From Alphaproteobacteria bacterium (GTDB lineage: Bacteria > Pseudomonadota > Alphaproteobacteria > Ferrovibrionales > Ferrovibrionaceae), in the NCBI GenBank assembly GCA_026126215.1, contig JAHCJQ010000001.1, forward strand, positions 62,001-126,000: a stretch of DNA of 64,000 nt, in the 5' to 3' direction. Below, piece by piece: positions 45,078-53,353 of this stretch. The notes under the pieces were generated by a model. That model was not told the origin of the DNA. It saw nothing but the letters and a program-made list of their open reading frames with translations, and ran no database searches. The position numbers and the translations under genes are program-made. Position 1 is the stretch's first letter. Each line of letters opens with the position of its first letter.

Positions 45078-46135
45078 CAATCGACCTTGTAGCGCCGGAA
45101 GTTGCCAAGGATGACCCGCGGCGAGAGCGCCACAGGGCCGCGCCGCATCACCTCGATCAGCCCATCGGGCTGCAGAAGCACGATCGCGACCACGATGACG
45201 CCGGAGATGATGGTGCTGATCTCGGCGAACTCCACGCCGATGAACTCGTTCAGCGTGAAGACCAGGAAGACGCCGATCACCGGCCCCCAGACGGTTCCAC
45301 GTCCGCCAAGGAACACCATGACGATGACCTGGAATGTCACCGCGAGATCGAAGGCCGATGTCGTATCGAATGTTCCAAGCCAGATCGATGAGGTGATGCC
45401 GACCGCCGCCGCGATCGCCGCGCTGAGCACGAAGATGGCGAGCTTGACCCCGGCAACCGGTATGCCGATGGCGGAGGCGGCTCCTTCGGCGTCGCGGATC
45501 GCCTTGAGCGCCAGTCCCCAGCGGGAACGCTCCACCAGCGCCACGAGAAGCATGGCCATGCCCGCGAGGCCCGCCATGATGTAGTAGAAAAGCCGGTTGT
45601 ACTCGACCGCGCTCAGGTCCTGGAGGCCCGTGAAGGCACCGATATTCTGCGATATGGCGCCATGGAATCCGAAGATGTTGAGGTTCCGCGCACCGTTCAG
45701 AAGCGCTTCGCTGACGATCAGCGTGGCGATGACGAAATAGTGGCCCTGCAGCCGCAGGGTGGGTGCGCCGATCAGCAGCGCCAGGACCGAGGCGAGAAGG
45801 ATGCCTCCGGCAGCCGCCAGAAGCACGGGCGCGCCGTTCAGCAACAGGATGGTTGCCCCCAGCGCTCCCAGTCCGAAGAAGGCGGAATGTGCAAGCGACA
45901 TAAGCCCGACATAGCCGCCGATCAGGTTCCAGGACTGGGCAAGCGCGATATACATCAGGATCGTCCCGCCGACGCGCGAGCCATAGGCGCCGGCGAAGAA
46001 GGGTAACGCCAGCACAGCGGCGAGCAGTACCGCAAGACCGGCTGGCCCGCCGATGGTCCGCAGCATGACTGCACGGCCCGGCATGGCCCCGACGGCTTGC
46101 CCCCGGGCGTGACTTATCCCGCCATCAGGCCTCAT
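45077..46135 (-). CDS. livM: ABC transporter permease, LivM type
   Basis: A 352-residue inner-membrane permease with eight to ten hydrophobic segments. [24 protein letters not shown] is the LivM signature and [21 protein letters not shown] the conserved C-terminal loop. The first ATG overlaps the end of the livH-type gene by 11 bases. An internal start about 23 codons on ([10 protein letters not shown]) would begin just before the first helix and is equally plausible. Confidence 0.93.
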   Translation of the reverse strand: MRPDGGISHARGQAVGAMPGRAVMLRTIGGPAGLAVLLAAVLALPFFAGAYGSRVGGTILMYIALAQSWNLIGGYVGLMSLAHSAFFGLGALGATILLLNGAPVLLAAAGGILLASVLALLIGAPTLRLQGHYFVIATLIVSEALLNGARNLNIFGFHGAISQNIGAFTGLQDLSAVEYNRLFYYIMAGLAGMAMLLVALVERSRWGLALKAIRDAEGAASAIGIPVAGVKLAIFVLSAAIAAAVGITSSIWLGTFDTTSAFDLAVTFQVIVMVFLGGRGTVWGPVIGVFLVFTLNEFIGVEFAEISTIISGVIVVAIVLLQPDGLIEVMRRGPVALSPRVILGNFRRYKVD

Positions 46136-46997
46136 AGAATCTCCGGCCGAGCAGCCCCGACGGCCTCACCGCCAGAACGAGGAGTACAAGTAGAGTCCCG
46201 GCGAGAACGGCATATGTGCCACCCCAGAGATTGGCGACGATGCTCGATACCAGTCCCAGAACAAGGGCGCCGACAAGCGGCCCCACCATGCTGCCCAGAC
46301 CGCCCAGGACAGCGACGATGAGAACCTGGAGGAACTGGTGATCGCCCATCCCCGGCGAGACGCTGTAGATCACCGCCATCAGGGCGCCCATGGCGCCGGC
46401 CAGCGCACTGGAGATGCCGGCGACCACGTTGAAGATGAATCTTGGGCGAATGCCCACGAGCTGCGCGGATTCGAAATCCATGCGCGTCGCCCGGATCGCC
46501 GTCCCGAGCTCGGTCCTGTCCATGAACCACCAGACCAGCGCGGTCAGGCTCAGGGCGAAGAGCATCACCATGATGCGCGCATAGGTGAGGTGAGCGCCGC
46601 CGATCTGCACCGAACCGCGCAGATGATCCGGCAGCGCCACGCTCCGGTACTCGGCGGTGAAGAGATAGAGGGCAAGTCCGATCAGGATGAGATTGATGCC
46701 GTAAGTGAGGGCAATCGACAGGGAATGCGGGCCGCGCATCACGTAGTCGAGCAGCAGGCGCTGCAGGAGCCAGCCGAACACGAACATCACTGTCATCACG
46801 ATAGGGACGGCAGCGATCGGATCCATGCCCCAGAGGGCAAGGCCATAAGCGGCATAAGCCCCAAGCATGATCATGGCGGCATAGGCAATGTTCAGGACAT
46901 TCAGCACGCCCCATACAAGCGCGAAGCCCAGCGCCCCGATGGCGTAAAGCCCCCCGAGAAGAAGGGCGTCAAACCCTATCTGCAATGCTAGCGACAT
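46125..46997 (-). CDS. livH: ABC transporter permease, LivH type
   Basis: A 290-residue permease with GGLYAIGALGFALVWGVLNVLNIAYAA as first helix and family mark, and GGLGSMVGPLVGALVLGLV near the end. It is the first gene of the long minus-strand catabolic run, downstream of a candidate operator at 47042-47056. LivH and LivM form the membrane channel of the importer. Confidence 0.93.
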   Translation of the reverse strand: MSLALQIGFDALLLGGLYAIGALGFALVWGVLNVLNIAYAAMIMLGAYAAYGLALWGMDPIAAVPIVMTVMFVFGWLLQRLLLDYVMRGPHSLSIALTYGINLILIGLALYLFTAEYRSVALPDHLRGSVQIGGAHLTYARIMVMLFALSLTALVWWFMDRTELGTAIRATRMDFESAQLVGIRPRFIFNVVAGISSALAGAMGALMAVIYSVSPGMGDHQFLQVLIVAVLGGLGSMVGPLVGALVLGLVSSIVANLWGGTYAVLAGTLLVLLVLAVRPSGLLGRRFYEA

Positions 46998-47462
46998 CGA
47001 AATTTCGCGACTTTCCCCTTTTCCGACTCGGTATCATCAGATTACGCACTGCGCAATACATTTCGCATTTTCAGCAGGGCGCGCCGTGAAAGTTTTTCGG
47101 TCCTGACCAGCCGCGGGGTTCGCCTGCGGCTGTCAGCGTTTCATCGGGCAGCGCCGATGCGCCATCAGGTTGAAGGACTGCGGTCCCGCGCCCCGACCGC
47201 CGTTCGGTCGCGCGCCATGGTGTCGACGATGTTCTCGATCGGCGACCGGTTCATCGCCGCGCGGCGTCAGCGCGGAACGCGGAAGGCAAGAGATCGGAAG
47301 TCGGCGTCCCGTGACCCTGTCTCATCGGCCGGACCGGACAGGCACTCGCATTGCGCCGACGATCCGGCATGAAGGTGGTTTGCCGAGGACACATGCTCGT
47401 CCGCGCAGGCGCGCGCGATCGCGCTGATCGCACCGACCGGCAGCCCGCCGGGGCACGACGGC
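46998..47462. other. Long intergenic region upstream of livH
   Basis: A stretch of 465 bases with no supported gene. The first 60 bases are AT-richer and contain the likely promoter and operator of the livH-led run. The rest is GC-rich and holds only short frames with arginine-rich, unprotein-like translations. A decayed gene is possible but nothing can be recognised. Confidence 0.6.
47042..47056. promoter_or_regulatory. Near-palindromic operator candidate upstream of livH
   Basis: TTACGCA-C-TGCGCAA is a 15-base inverted repeat with a single mismatch between arms, located 45-59 bases upstream of livH. Its length and position suit an IclR-type dimer site. Weaker versions lie at 34052 and 42253. 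Confidence 0.4.
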
Positions 47463-48770
47463 CTAATGGCCGGCGCGCCGTGTCGGCGCGATCTGTTTCG
47501 CAAGAACCTTGTCAACGCGGCGGCCATCAAGGTCGAGCACCTCGATGCGCCAGCCGTGCCTGTTGAAGGAGTCCCCTTCCTTGGGCAGGATTCCAAAGCC
47601 TTCCAGAACGAAGCCCGCCACCGTGTGATAGGTCCGCTTCTCGGGCACCGGAATGCCTAGCAATTCGCTGAAATCGTCGACCGGCATCCACCCCGATATC
47701 AGGTAAGACCCATCTTCGCGGAGGATGGCCGCCGGTTCGCCGGCGCCCTCGTTCATGCGAAAGATGCCGACGATACTCTCCAGGATGTCTGTCGTCGTCA
47801 CCAGTCCCTGGAAATGTCCATATTCGTCATGGACCAGGCCAACATGGACCGAAGATTCCTTGAAAATGTTCACGACATCGCGAGCGTCCACGGTTTCCGG
47901 GATAATTGGCGCCTGACGGATGAAGCTGCGGATCTCTGGTTCGGTCCCGGTCAGATAAGCATCGAGAAGGTCCTTGGCTTGGATAATCCCGAGTACATGA
48001 TCGGGATTTCCTTCGTGGACGGGCAAGCGTGAGTGCGGGCTTTTGCAGATGGCCATGCGAATGGCCTCCGGACTGTCGGTGAGATCGATCATGTCCACGT
48101 CTCGGCGGGGCGTCATCACCGCACCGACCGGCCGGTCGGCGAGGCGCAGGACCCCGGCGATCATCTCTTTTTCACCGGGTTCGAGCACGCCCGCGTGCTC
48201 GGCTTCCACAACGAGCATGCGGATTTCGTCCTCGGTCACGCCCGGCTGTGGTTGCTCGCGATACCCGAGGAGCCAAAGCACAGCCTTGCCCGAGAGATCG
48301 AGGAGCCGGACCAGGGGTGAGGCGCCTTTCGCGAGCAGGGTCATGGCCGGAGCGACCCGGACCGCGATTCGCTCCGGATTCCGAAGTGCAATCTGCTTGG
48401 GGACCAGCTCGCCGATGATCAATGAGGCGTACGTGATGGCCGCGACGACCGTTCCGACCCCGATCGTGTCGGCGGCCCCGCGCGCGATCGAGAGCCCGCT
48501 CAGCCAGTCAGCCAGACGGAGCCCCAATGTCGCTCCTGAGAATGCCCCTGAGAGTACGCCCACGAGAGTGATTCCGATCTGGACGGTGGAAAGAAACCTG
48601 CCCGGATCCGATGCAAGCGCGAGGGCGCGGCTGGAGCCCTTTATGCCCTCTTTGAGCATTGCGCGGAGACGGGTTGGTCGGGACGAGACGATCGCCAGTT
48701 CGGCCATGGCCAAGAGCCCATTGAGACCGATCAGACCGGCCACGACTGCAATCTCTAGGGAGATCATCAA
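47463..48770 (-). CDS. CNNM/HlyC-CorC family membrane protein with CBS domains
   Basis: A 435-residue protein. An N-terminal CNNM transmembrane domain (about 1-195) contains AELAIVSSRPTRLRAMLKEG and SLIIGELVPKQIALRNPE. A CBS pair (about 215-335) opens with MTPRRDVDMIDL. A C-terminal CorC_HlyC domain ends in HGWRIEVLDLDGRRVDKVL. Family members act in magnesium or cobalt efflux and are sometimes called hemolysins without good reason. The start carries two adjacent methionines; the ATG at 48770 is used. It stands alone at the border of the accessory region. Confidence 0.9.
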   Translation of the reverse strand: MMISLEIAVVAGLIGLNGLLAMAELAIVSSRPTRLRAMLKEGIKGSSRALALASDPGRFLSTVQIGITLVGVLSGAFSGATLGLRLADWLSGLSIARGAADTIGVGTVVAAITYASLIIGELVPKQIALRNPERIAVRVAPAMTLLAKGASPLVRLLDLSGKAVLWLLGYREQPQPGVTEDEIRMLVVEAEHAGVLEPGEKEMIAGVLRLADRPVGAVMTPRRDVDMIDLTDSPEAIRMAICKSPHSRLPVHEGNPDHVLGIIQAKDLLDAYLTGTEPEIRSFIRQAPIIPETVDARDVVNIFKESSVHVGLVHDEYGHFQGLVTTTDILESIVGIFRMNEGAGEPAAILREDGSYLISGWMPVDDFSELLGIPVPEKRTYHTVAGFVLEGFGILPKEGDSFNRHGWRIEVLDLDGRRVDKVLAKQIAPTRRAGH

Positions 48771-49067
48771 GAAGCAGAAGCCTCCGCCTCTGGGGAAAGA
48801 AACCGAAATATTTTGCCTGCGCGCATGGGCGCAACAGTGACCGTCTTTGCCCGGATCGAGTTCCTATGCACCTCCAAAGGCTACTCGCATTGCGTCACTT
48901 CTCGTCCCGCCTGCGTACTGCACGAGTCGCCGGGAGCAGTCGTAAGCCTCGGGAATGATGTGATATGGCATTGCGCTTTCATGCAACACGGAATCCAAAG
49001 GCGAGTCGCCGCAATCCTGGCGCTGGCGGAGGAGCGCCGCGGCGCGGGATCTGCTTTGGCCAACAAA
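48771..49067. other. Intergenic region before the putative island boundary
   Basis: About 300 bases with no supported gene. The right part leads into the terminator at 49068. Frames that cross it do not look like proteins. It probably contains the promoter of the CNNM gene near its left end. Confidence 0.5.
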
Positions 49068-49099
49068 AAACGCCCCGACCTTGCTGGATCGGGGCGTTT
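49068..49099 (-). terminator. Intrinsic terminator (minus-strand transcription)
   Basis: An 11-base perfect stem, AAACGCCCCGA with TCGGGGCGTTT, closes a ten-base loop. On the minus strand the stem is followed by TTTTTTG, giving a good intrinsic terminator for a transcript running leftward. No gene now feeds it; it sits right after a fragment resembling a tRNA 3' end. Confidence 0.75.
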
Positions 49100-49107
49100 G
49101 CTGTCGG

Positions 49108-49118
49108 TGGTTGCGGGG
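49108..49118 (-). other. Fragment matching a tRNA 3' end (CCCCGCAACCA)
   Basis: Read on the minus strand the eleven bases are CCCCGCAACCA, identical to the acceptor end with CCA of common bacterial tRNA genes such as initiator tRNA-Met. They are followed after eight bases by the intrinsic terminator. No T-arm or other tRNA parts are found to the right, where sequence becomes AT-richer. It may be the scar of an integration into a tRNA 3' end. Eleven bases could also match by chance. Confidence 0.35.
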
Positions 49119-49244
49119 ACACGCCTCAACCATTACCGAACAAGTATCTATCGCAAAAAATACTCGTCTGGAAACGTACCAAGAAACAGATGACACAAAG
49201 CCAGACAATATTGGCATAATTTCTGTCAATAGACATTTAGCGTC

Positions 49245-49448
49245 CTAGCTATTTGTTATGACAATAGGTTTACGCATTACTCGCCAGTTCCTTTTCTTGA
49301 ATTTTGACAGCACAGATCCTCGATCATTCTGTTTGAACGCATGTGACTCGAGCCGTGGATAAGTGGCGAGCCCGTTTTCCAAGAAGCGGAGCTCAAATAC
49401 ACCGCTTTTTATACCATATTTTTTCTCCAGAAATACCACAATTGGCAT
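49245..49448 (-). CDS. Small AT-rich ORF, doubtful
   Basis: A 67-codon frame in an AT-rich stretch. The translation (PIVVFLEKKYGIKSGVFELRF at the start, shown only in part) is not arginine-biased and could be a real protein, but no ribosome-binding site or family is apparent. It is divergent from the DUF4258-like gene. Confidence 0.25.
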   Translation of the reverse strand: MPIVVFLEKKYGIKSGVFELRFLENGLATYPRLESHAFKQNDRGSVLSKFKKRNWRVMRKPIVITNS

Positions 49449-49486
49449 AGACCTCAGCCTCGGTCAGACCTTAACCTCTCCGCATC

Positions 49487-49786
49487 ATGAATGAGGTCGT
49501 GGACATGATCGCCATCTCCGAGCACGCCAAGCGTAGATGCCAGACTCGTGGCATCCGTTCCGACTTCCTGGTCGCGTTGATTGTGAATGCCGACATGGAT
49601 TTCGCGGTCGGGGACAATTGCCGCATGCTTCGCGTGAGCCGCCGCCAAGCCAAAGCACTGAGCCGGTACGACAATATCGATCGTTACGGGGTGATCTGGA
49701 GCGATGACAACCAGAAGATTGTTTCCGTCATCCCGATCCATGACGGCCCGAAGGGGCGTCGCTATCGGCGGCAGTACTGCCAATGA
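49487..49786 (+). CDS. DUF4258-like small protein
   Basis: A 99-residue basic protein. IAISEHAKRRCQTRGIRSDFLVALIVNAD matches the opening H-x-x-x-R-x-x-x-R-G-I pattern of DUF4258 and related toxin-like proteins, and VGDNCRMLRVSRRQAKAL and IWSDDNQKIVSVIPI follow. A relative lies at 60549. Function is unproven; distant similarity to RelE-like folds is sometimes suggested for such proteins. The start at 49505 is an alternative. Its stop overlaps the next start by four bases, making it the first gene of a four-gene cassette. Confidence 0.65.
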   Translation: MNEVVDMIAISEHAKRRCQTRGIRSDFLVALIVNADMDFAVGDNCRMLRVSRRQAKALSRYDNIDRYGVIWSDDNQKIVSVIPIHDGPKGRRYRRQYCQ

Positions 49787-51363
49787 GCAGCAACATCATT
49801 CCTTTCGTACTACCCGCAGAGAAACAGGGGAGCCGAGAATTGCCAGCCGATCGTGCGAAAGAGGAACAGGAACACGAGCACAAACAGCGCTCGCAGGAGC
49901 TGGTGCAACTGAATAGGCTTCGCGAGCAAATAAGTCGCGAGAAGAGCGAAGGCAGGAAGGGGCCAATATTTGGTCGCAATGAGCTCATTCTGGCCGCACA
50001 GGCGGTGGACCGTCTGGTTGGAAAAGTTTGCACCTTGAAAGGGGCAAAGATCTCGGACATCCAGGAGTGTCTGACCGGCAACCTTGCCCGTCTGGAGCGC
50101 TTTCGCGTCGATCTTGATCTCCAGACTGAGCAGTTGAGCGAGACCGATCTGACGAGGATCCGGAAGCGGCTCACGCAGAAAATTGAGCCCTACCTTGAAC
50201 TCACGAGAATACTGGCTCACCACTACGGTCTCGACGCTATTGAAGAACAGATCGCAATTCTGCGCCCTACCGTCTTTGCTCGATTCAGGCAAGCAACGCC
50301 GGAAACGGACGCGCTTGACCTCGAAGCAGCAGGACATCTCACCTTGCGCCTGAACGCCGTGGCGCAGCGCGTCATTCGACAAACTGCACTGGTAGCCCTG
50401 TTCAGGCGCATGCAAAAGATTCCAGGCATATGGTCGTTCGAGGAGAAAACCTTCAGACGCTCGGAAATGAGATGTCTACGGCCGATCCCCTACGCTGGAT
50501 GGAACGAGTATTGGGGTGAAGCGCCGCCGTTACCCTCTGTGCCGTTGATGCGGTTCCTTCACAGCGTCGTGCCTCTGGATGTGATCGTGGGCGAAGACCC
50601 GGGAGTTACACCGCGCAAGGCGCTTCTGGGCCTGTTCCGTCAAATCGGCCTGGCCCTAGGTCCCACATCATCGGTTGAACAGATCGGGCCTCTGTACGAG
50701 ACGCGGCCATATTTCGAGCTGGTTTTCGTCGACACCGAAGACAAGAGAAAACAGTATGACCTTGGCGCCACGTTTGGCCCTCATCTGGAACTTGTCCTTG
50801 AACACTGGACCGGTGCTCAGCTTCGACCAAACCACACTGTCGAGAACCTGGCGGAGCATGGCCGAACCTCAGTCAGAGATGGTGATGCCTGGAAGCCGAT
50901 CCGTTCCATTGGCCCACTGATTGCCGTCTCTTTCGAGCAAATTATGTCTGCTGTTGCAGGAAACCCTGCGCACCATCCCTTCCTTTGGGACTTTTACCCT
51001 CTTGAAGACGAGAGATGGGGTTGTGAGTACTGGTACTTTTCGTGGACGCCAGTTCGTGCTGATTACACAGCCTATTGGCTAGACCGAGATACTGATCTCC
51101 CCGGCACTTGCCGAACGCTTCTCGAGCCGGGCGGTTCACCCGCCTCGCCGCTTTATCCCAGCGGAACCATCGCCTCTGAAGTCGAGTGCGCGATCGCCAG
51201 CAACGCTCTTGAAAAAGACCTCCGTTCCGCTGTCACCGAAATCCGGACAGCGTTCGAGAGATGGGAACAACAATGGCGAGAATCGGCAGCACGTGAAACC
51301 GACCGCCTGGTCAATGAGCTGACGCAGGATGCGTCCGCCGAAGCTGATGGTTTACCGGAATAG
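49783..51363 (+). CDS. Unknown 526-residue protein with charged coiled-coil N-terminus
   Basis: The gene starts inside the stop of the DUF4258-like gene (ATGA overlap). After a short hydrophobic start, residues about 20-60 are highly charged and helical (AKEEQEHEHKQRSQELVQL), probably a coiled coil. A globular middle (about 60-450) contains aromatic-rich stretches such as YPLEDERWGCEYWYFSWTPVRADYTAYWLDRD. A final helical tail follows. I recognise no domain. G+C is visibly lower than the window average, suggesting horizontal transfer. The neighbouring nuclease-like gene hints at a defence or mobile-element role, which is inference. Confidence 0.8.
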   Translation: MSSNIIPFVLPAEKQGSRELPADRAKEEQEHEHKQRSQELVQLNRLREQISREKSEGRKGPIFGRNELILAAQAVDRLVGKVCTLKGAKISDIQECLTGNLARLERFRVDLDLQTEQLSETDLTRIRKRLTQKIEPYLELTRILAHHYGLDAIEEQIAILRPTVFARFRQATPETDALDLEAAGHLTLRLNAVAQRVIRQTALVALFRRMQKIPGIWSFEEKTFRRSEMRCLRPIPYAGWNEYWGEAPPLPSVPLMRFLHSVVPLDVIVGEDPGVTPRKALLGLFRQIGLALGPTSSVEQIGPLYETRPYFELVFVDTEDKRKQYDLGATFGPHLELVLEHWTGAQLRPNHTVENLAEHGRTSVRDGDAWKPIRSIGPLIAVSFEQIMSAVAGNPAHHPFLWDFYPLEDERWGCEYWYFSWTPVRADYTAYWLDRDTDLPGTCRTLLEPGGSPASPLYPSGTIASEVECAIASNALEKDLRSAVTEIRTAFERWEQQWRESAARETDRLVNELTQDASAEADGLPE

Positions 51364-51411
51364 GCTTACTGCCAATTCCTTTCCGCATGAATGTTTGACA
51401 GGAGATTGAGA

Positions 51412-51825
51412 ATGGACCTCGACACGTTCAGGCATCTGCCCGCCCACCGAAAGAAGACTCTTATTGAGAATGCGAAGCGCACGCTTTGCCGGCAGCCTGA
51501 CAATGCACTTGCGCGTCATATTCTCGCAATCGCGAAGGACTGCGATCTCTTGTCTCACCGAAACAGGGCCGTGAAGAACCGCAACAAGATCACATGGACG
51601 CCTCACGGCCACGATACGGTCAGCTATGGCCTCGTCGACAACAAGCGTTTGGCCATCATTCGAAAGTTCGAGAACCACAACAGCAGGAATAATGAAGTCT
51701 ACGAGGTCGAAGTCGCGGGAAGGGTGCTCCCCGATCGATATCGCTACTTACGCGATGCCCACAAAGCTGCAGAGGATGCACTCGCCAACACATTGGCCCA
51801 CTCAAAGTCAGTTGCGCAGAATTGA
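51412..51825 (+). CDS. Unknown 137-residue basic protein
   Basis: The ATG at 51412 has AGGAGA upstream. The protein is basic and has a helical start (MDLDTFRHLPAHRKKTLIEN) followed by a beta-type stretch (DTVSYGLVDNKRLAIIRKFENHN, EVYEVEVAGRVLPDRYRYL). No family is recognised. It lies between the coiled-coil protein and the nuclease-like gene on the same strand, spaced 48 and 31 bases, so it is probably part of the same cassette. Confidence 0.7.
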   Translation: MDLDTFRHLPAHRKKTLIENAKRTLCRQPDNALARHILAIAKDCDLLSHRNRAVKNRNKITWTPHGHDTVSYGLVDNKRLAIIRKFENHNSRNNEVYEVEVAGRVLPDRYRYLRDAHKAAEDALANTLAHSKSVAQN

Positions 51826-51856
51826 TACTTCGGCCCGCAACGAAGAGGCAGAGGCC

Positions 51857-52843
51857 ATGTCAGCAAGATCTTCCAAACCTGCGGTATTCGCTGATGTCTG
51901 GTGGCAAACAATCCCCGCACTCCCAACCTCGCCAAGCTCTCAAGCCTATTTTGCTCTGCGTCGCGTATGGGGCGACCATACGATCGCTGGCGCCAGGAGT
52001 TTCTATCGCCTCGGCTCGGAAGATAACGTGACTCCGGCACTTTTTCAGAACTGGGCAATATTCGGCGGCCGCACTTGGCTGCCTGACCTCGTTTCACACT
52101 GTGGCGGCACAGTTCTCGGAGCCGTGACACACGTCCAGTGGGCCTATGCGTGCGAAGAGGTGCTGGATCAAAGACTAAGGCCTGACCATGGACGCGACTT
52201 TGTAACGCCGGATATCATGCTCAGATGGGAGGATGAGGCTGGCGAGGGACTACTGGTTATCGAGGTCAAGAAGCCGGGGACTGCCGTAGAGGCAAAGGAC
52301 TACCGTAAACTGGCTACGTATTGCGACCTCCCCAGCACCAGAAGCATCGGACGCCGCCATGGCTGCTTCCTGCTCGGTGAAAGTGCCGCACGACGGACGA
52401 ATCACGTCTCGCATGGAGAATTCCCGATTCTGACGTGGGAACAACTGGCTGACATGCAACTTCGCTGGACGGAGAAGCTCGATGTTCCCGACCGGATCAG
52501 GCAGAGAGCGCGCGCTTGGCTGGTTCGGCACTTTGACTTCTACGGTGTCCGGGTAGAAGCTCTTGCCGCGCCACAATCCTTTGGTCCAGCGTTTGGCAGT
52601 GAAGCGTCGCATCGGACGATTTCCAAGCTTGAAATTCCCGAATCCCTGAAGCTCTTCTTTCTTGGATCGGAGTGTGCCGAAGCGCTTCGGCAGGGGCTTC
52701 AGCCAGTTGCGCCACTTCGATGGCTTGAGGAAGAACCAACGGCGAATGACATCCGACGGAGAAAGTTCCAATCCACCGACGATCGACGCATCAATCGATG
52801 GAACCGAAGCTGGAACGCCGCCGCGGAAAGAACCTGGACGTGA
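51857..52843 (+). CDS. PD-(D/E)XK nuclease-like protein
   Basis: A 328-residue protein whose middle holds a classical restriction-endonuclease-like core. PD at 118-119 opens a strand (TPDIMLRWEDEAGEG), and E136-V-K138 follows in LLVIEVKKPG, giving the D-(16)-E-x-K arrangement. An upstream acidic residue at E100 or E101 could complete the metal site. The C-terminal third contains no known domain. It ends the four-gene lower-G+C cassette. Probable DNA cleavage is inferred from the motif only. The ATG at 51857 is preceded by a GAGG purine run. Confidence 0.72.
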   Translation: MSARSSKPAVFADVWWQTIPALPTSPSSQAYFALRRVWGDHTIAGARSFYRLGSEDNVTPALFQNWAIFGGRTWLPDLVSHCGGTVLGAVTHVQWAYACEEVLDQRLRPDHGRDFVTPDIMLRWEDEAGEGLLVIEVKKPGTAVEAKDYRKLATYCDLPSTRSIGRRHGCFLLGESAARRTNHVSHGEFPILTWEQLADMQLRWTEKLDVPDRIRQRARAWLVRHFDFYGVRVEALAAPQSFGPAFGSEASHRTISKLEIPESLKLFFLGSECAEALRQGLQPVAPLRWLEEEPTANDIRRRKFQSTDDRRINRWNRSWNAAAERTWT

Positions 52844-52916
52844 GACGGTTTCCGCAGCATGACGGGTACTCGGTGAACGCAAGGGACCTTTGATCAGTAA
52901 CCTTGGTTCTGTGCTC

Positions 52917-53297
52917 TCAGCTCGTATACCCCCGCGCCCGCATGCAGGCATCGATGCTGTCGCTGTAATCAGTGACGGCCTTGATCCCACCGACGATCAG
53001 GCCGAGACCGGCGCCGGCCGCCGCGCCGATCGCCGCACCTTCCCCGGCGCCGCCATGGATGGCGCCGTGGACCACGCCGTGATAGCTGCCCAGGGCCGCG
53101 CCGATCAGGATCGCGCCGAGCGGCCAGCGGATGCCGTGGCCCTGTTCCGCCGCCCGGTCGCGGCAGACGCCGAGATCCGCCTCGAGATCGTCAGCCCCGA
53201 TCGCCGCCGGCCGGTCCGGCAGTGGGCGATAGCTGCTGCAGGCCGGCCCAAGCAGCAGAATGCCAAGGGCAGTACAGACGATCAGTCCTCGCACCAC
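52917..53297 (-). CDS. Glycine-zipper lipoprotein
   Basis: About 126 residues. A signal peptide with lipobox LLGPAC predicts an outer- or inner-membrane lipoprotein. A charged segment with two later cysteines (GVCRDRAAEQ and DACMRARGYTS) surrounds a glycine-zipper stretch (GAAIGAAAGAGLGLIVGGI). Such proteins are usually envelope components. A GTG at 53297 or 53294, just after GGGGAGGGGG, is the best start; an ATG further upstream is less likely. Confidence 0.72.
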   Translation of the reverse strand: MVRGLIVCTALGILLLGPACSSYRPLPDRPAAIGADDLEADLGVCRDRAAEQGHGIRWPLGAILIGAALGSYHGVVHGAIHGGAGEGAAIGAAAGAGLGLIVGGIKAVTDYSDSIDACMRARGYTS

Positions 53298-53353
53298 TCG
53301 CCCCCTCCCCTGCCGCCCGGCGACCTGATGGCCCATGCCGTATCACCCCTGCC

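Noticed and set aside
47157-47372. 71-codon plus-strand frame upstream of the CNNM gene
   Set aside because: Arginine-rich translation, no ribosome-binding site and no motif.
49269-49275. TTACGCA copy near 49270 as another IclR operator
   Set aside because: A seven-base match is expected by chance in 64 kb and the site has no inverted symmetry and lies away from the catabolic cluster.
49454-49783. Minus-strand frame opposite the DUF4258-like gene
   Set aside because: The plus-strand translation shares a motif with a paralogue at 60549 and overlaps its neighbour by ATGA, so the plus strand is coding.
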